A DNA stretch of 64,000 nt from contig NZ_JAPEPO010000002.1 of assembly GCF_026340095.1 (NCBI RefSeq), positions 1 to 64,000 on the forward strand, read 5' to 3'. This DNA comes from Streptomyces sp. NBC_01446. GTDB taxonomy: Bacteria; Actinomycetota; Actinomycetes; Streptomycetales; Streptomycetaceae. A program made the translations under genes and the position numbers. Position 1 is the stretch's first letter. The number at the start of each line of letters is the position of its first letter. The notes under the pieces are model-generated. The model did not search any database. It had not been told where the DNA came from and saw only the letters and a program-made list of their open reading frames with translations. Positions 62,955-64,000 of this stretch are shown here, piece by piece.

Positions 62955-64000
62955 TCACGTATTGGTGGTTGGTGGGTTGATTTTGGTGAGGTAGTCGGCG
63001 AGGGAGTTCAGGATCTCGTCGGCGGTCTTGGTCCAGGTGAAGGGCTTGGGATCGTGGTTCCACTCCTCGATCCATGCGCGGATGTCGTCCTCCAGAGCCT
63101 TGACGGAGGTGTGGACGCCGCGACGGATGAGTTTGTCGGTCAGCAGGCCGAACCACCGCTCGACCTGGTTCATCCAGGAGGAGCCGGTGGGGGTGAAGTG
63201 GACGTGGAAGCGGGGGTGTTTGCCCAGCCACGTCTTGATCTCGGGGGTGTTGTGGGTGGCGTAGTTGTCGCACACCAGGTGCACGTCCAGGCCGATGGGC
63301 ACTGCCTTGTCGATCCGGGTCAGGAACTTCTTGAACTCGATGGCCCGGTGGCGGCGGTGGAGTTCCGATATGACGGTGCCGTCAGCGATGTTGAAGGCGG
63401 CGAACAGGCTGGTGATGCCGTGCCGGTGGTAGTCGTGGGTGCGGCGCTCGGGCATGCCCGGCATCATCGGCAGGACGGGCTGGGAGCGGTCCAGGGCCTG
63501 GATCTGGGACTTCTCGTCCACACATAGCACCACCGCCTTCTCGGGCGGGTGGTGGTACAGACCGACGACGTCGACGACCTTGGCGATGAACTGCGGGTCG
63601 GTGGAGAGCTTGAACGCATCCTGCAGGTGTGGCTTGAGGTCGAACTTCTTCCAGATCCGGCCGATGGTGGACTTCGACAGGCCGGAGTGCTTGGCCATCG
63701 AGGCCCGCGACCAGTGCGTGTCCTTGCCCGGGGTGGATTCCAGGGTCGCGGTGAGCACGTCCTCGACCCGGTCGAGCAGGATCGAGGGCGGCCTGCCGGG
63801 ACGCGGCTCATCCGTCAGCCCGTCCAGCCGCAGCCGGACGAACCTGGAGCGCCAACGGTTCACCGTGTTGTGCGCGATGCCGAGTTCGGCACCGATTTCC
63901 TTGTTCGTCCCGCCGTCCGCGCACCGCAGCACGATCCTCGCCCGCAGCGCCAGGAACTGCGCGGTCTTCGCCCGCCGCGTCCAGCGCGTCAGCTCTGCCC
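62955..64000 (-). CDS. IS630-family transposase, second type (5' end off window)
   Basis: 348 codons are open; coding continues beyond the window (AELTRWTRRAKTAQFL at the right edge). Helix-turn-helix IGAELGIAHNTVNRWRSRF and SKSTIGRIWKKFDL, then DDE: VLCVDEKSQIQALDR, VHLVCDNYATHNTPEIK and SSWMNQVERWFGLLTDKL. It is distinct from the preceding IS630 copy. Confidence 0.88.
   Translation of the reverse strand, partial: AELTRWTRRAKTAQFLALRARIVLRCADGGTNKEIGAELGIAHNTVNRWRSRFVRLRLDGLTDEPRPGRPPSILLDRVEDVLTATLESTPGKDTHWSRASMAKHSGLSKSTIGRIWKKFDLKPHLQDAFKLSTDPQFIAKVVDVVGLYHHPPEKAVVLCVDEKSQIQALDRSQPVLPMMPGMPERRTHDYHRHGITSLFAAFNIADGTVISELHRRHRAIEFKKFLTRIDKAVPIGLDVHLVCDNYATHNTPEIKTWLGKHPRFHVHFTPTGSSWMNQVERWFGLLTDKLIRRGVHTSVKALEDDIRAWIEEWNHDPKPFTWTKTADEILNSLADYLTKINPPTTNT

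Noticed and set aside
1..64000. CRISPR arrays, tRNA or rRNA genes
   Set aside because: No regularly spaced repeats, no tRNA-like GTTCGA cloverleaf and no rRNA conserved segments were seen on either strand.

Overview
The window is high-GC actinobacterial DNA, almost certainly Streptomyces or a close relative. The protein families, GTG starts, strong third-position G/C and GGAGG-type ribosome sites all fit. A replication or telomere-type protein at the left edge, a decayed tyrosine recombinase pair, and very heavy loading with insertion sequences (IS) and group II introns suggest a chromosome-arm terminus or a large linear plasmid. That placement is inference; no telomere sequence is visible.

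Layout. (1) 1-4.1 kb: a minus-strand fusion protein (two Phd/YefM-like units, a DnaB-like ATPase core with a broken Walker A, and a family-B-polymerase/Tap-like C-terminal part) running off the left edge, then a dead integrase pair. (2) 4.3-10.4 kb: a DUF6308-like gene, then a probable NTPase-based conflict locus: a trypsin-co-occurring-domain protein, an unknown 399-aa protein, a NUDIX hydrolase and a trypsin-STAND ATPase-TPR protein. (3) 10.7-15.8 kb: an IS3-type element whose transposase is split by a group II intron, whose reverse transcriptase is in turn split by an ISAs1-type element. (4) 15.9-21.1 kb: a membrane protein, then an ISAs1-type transposon with 40-bp inverted ends and a perfect 10-bp target duplication. 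It carries an ArsR-like regulator and a GNAT acetyltransferase as passengers, and its transposase is broken by an IS701-type element. (5) 21.3-27.9 kb: a lipoprotein, a streptogrisin-like protease, a two-domain nuclease-like protein, a short RHH-VOC-methyltransferase operon behind a palindrome, and a frameshifted SpoIIE-type phosphatase. (6) 28-41.7 kb: mostly IS material (IS630, IS110, IS5, ISAzo13, IS4, IS3 and IS1182 pieces) with a few cargo genes (a cupin lipoprotein and a short-chain dehydrogenase). (7) 41.7-44.7 kb: a group II intron inserted in the YADD active-site region of another group II intron's reverse transcriptase, itself inside an IS5-type transposase gene. (8) 44.9-53.8 kb: DUF6510, RraA-like, MsrB, three paralogues of a small unrecognised family, repeated quinone-oxidoreductase and GNAT genes and MsrA remnants; this looks like a redox-stress gene set built by duplication and then eroded. 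(9) 53.9-59.9 kb: SpoIIE/PP2C phosphatases, two intact and one remnant, and a LOG/TetR chimera. (10) 59.9-64 kb: stacked IS701 and IS630 elements.

Two themes recur. First, several IS elements carry non-transposase genes inside their inverted repeats (ISAs1, IS5 and IS630 types). Second, the recognisable group II introns all sit inside transposase genes or inside another intron's reverse transcriptase. All family assignments are from reading the translations by eye; no database search was run.
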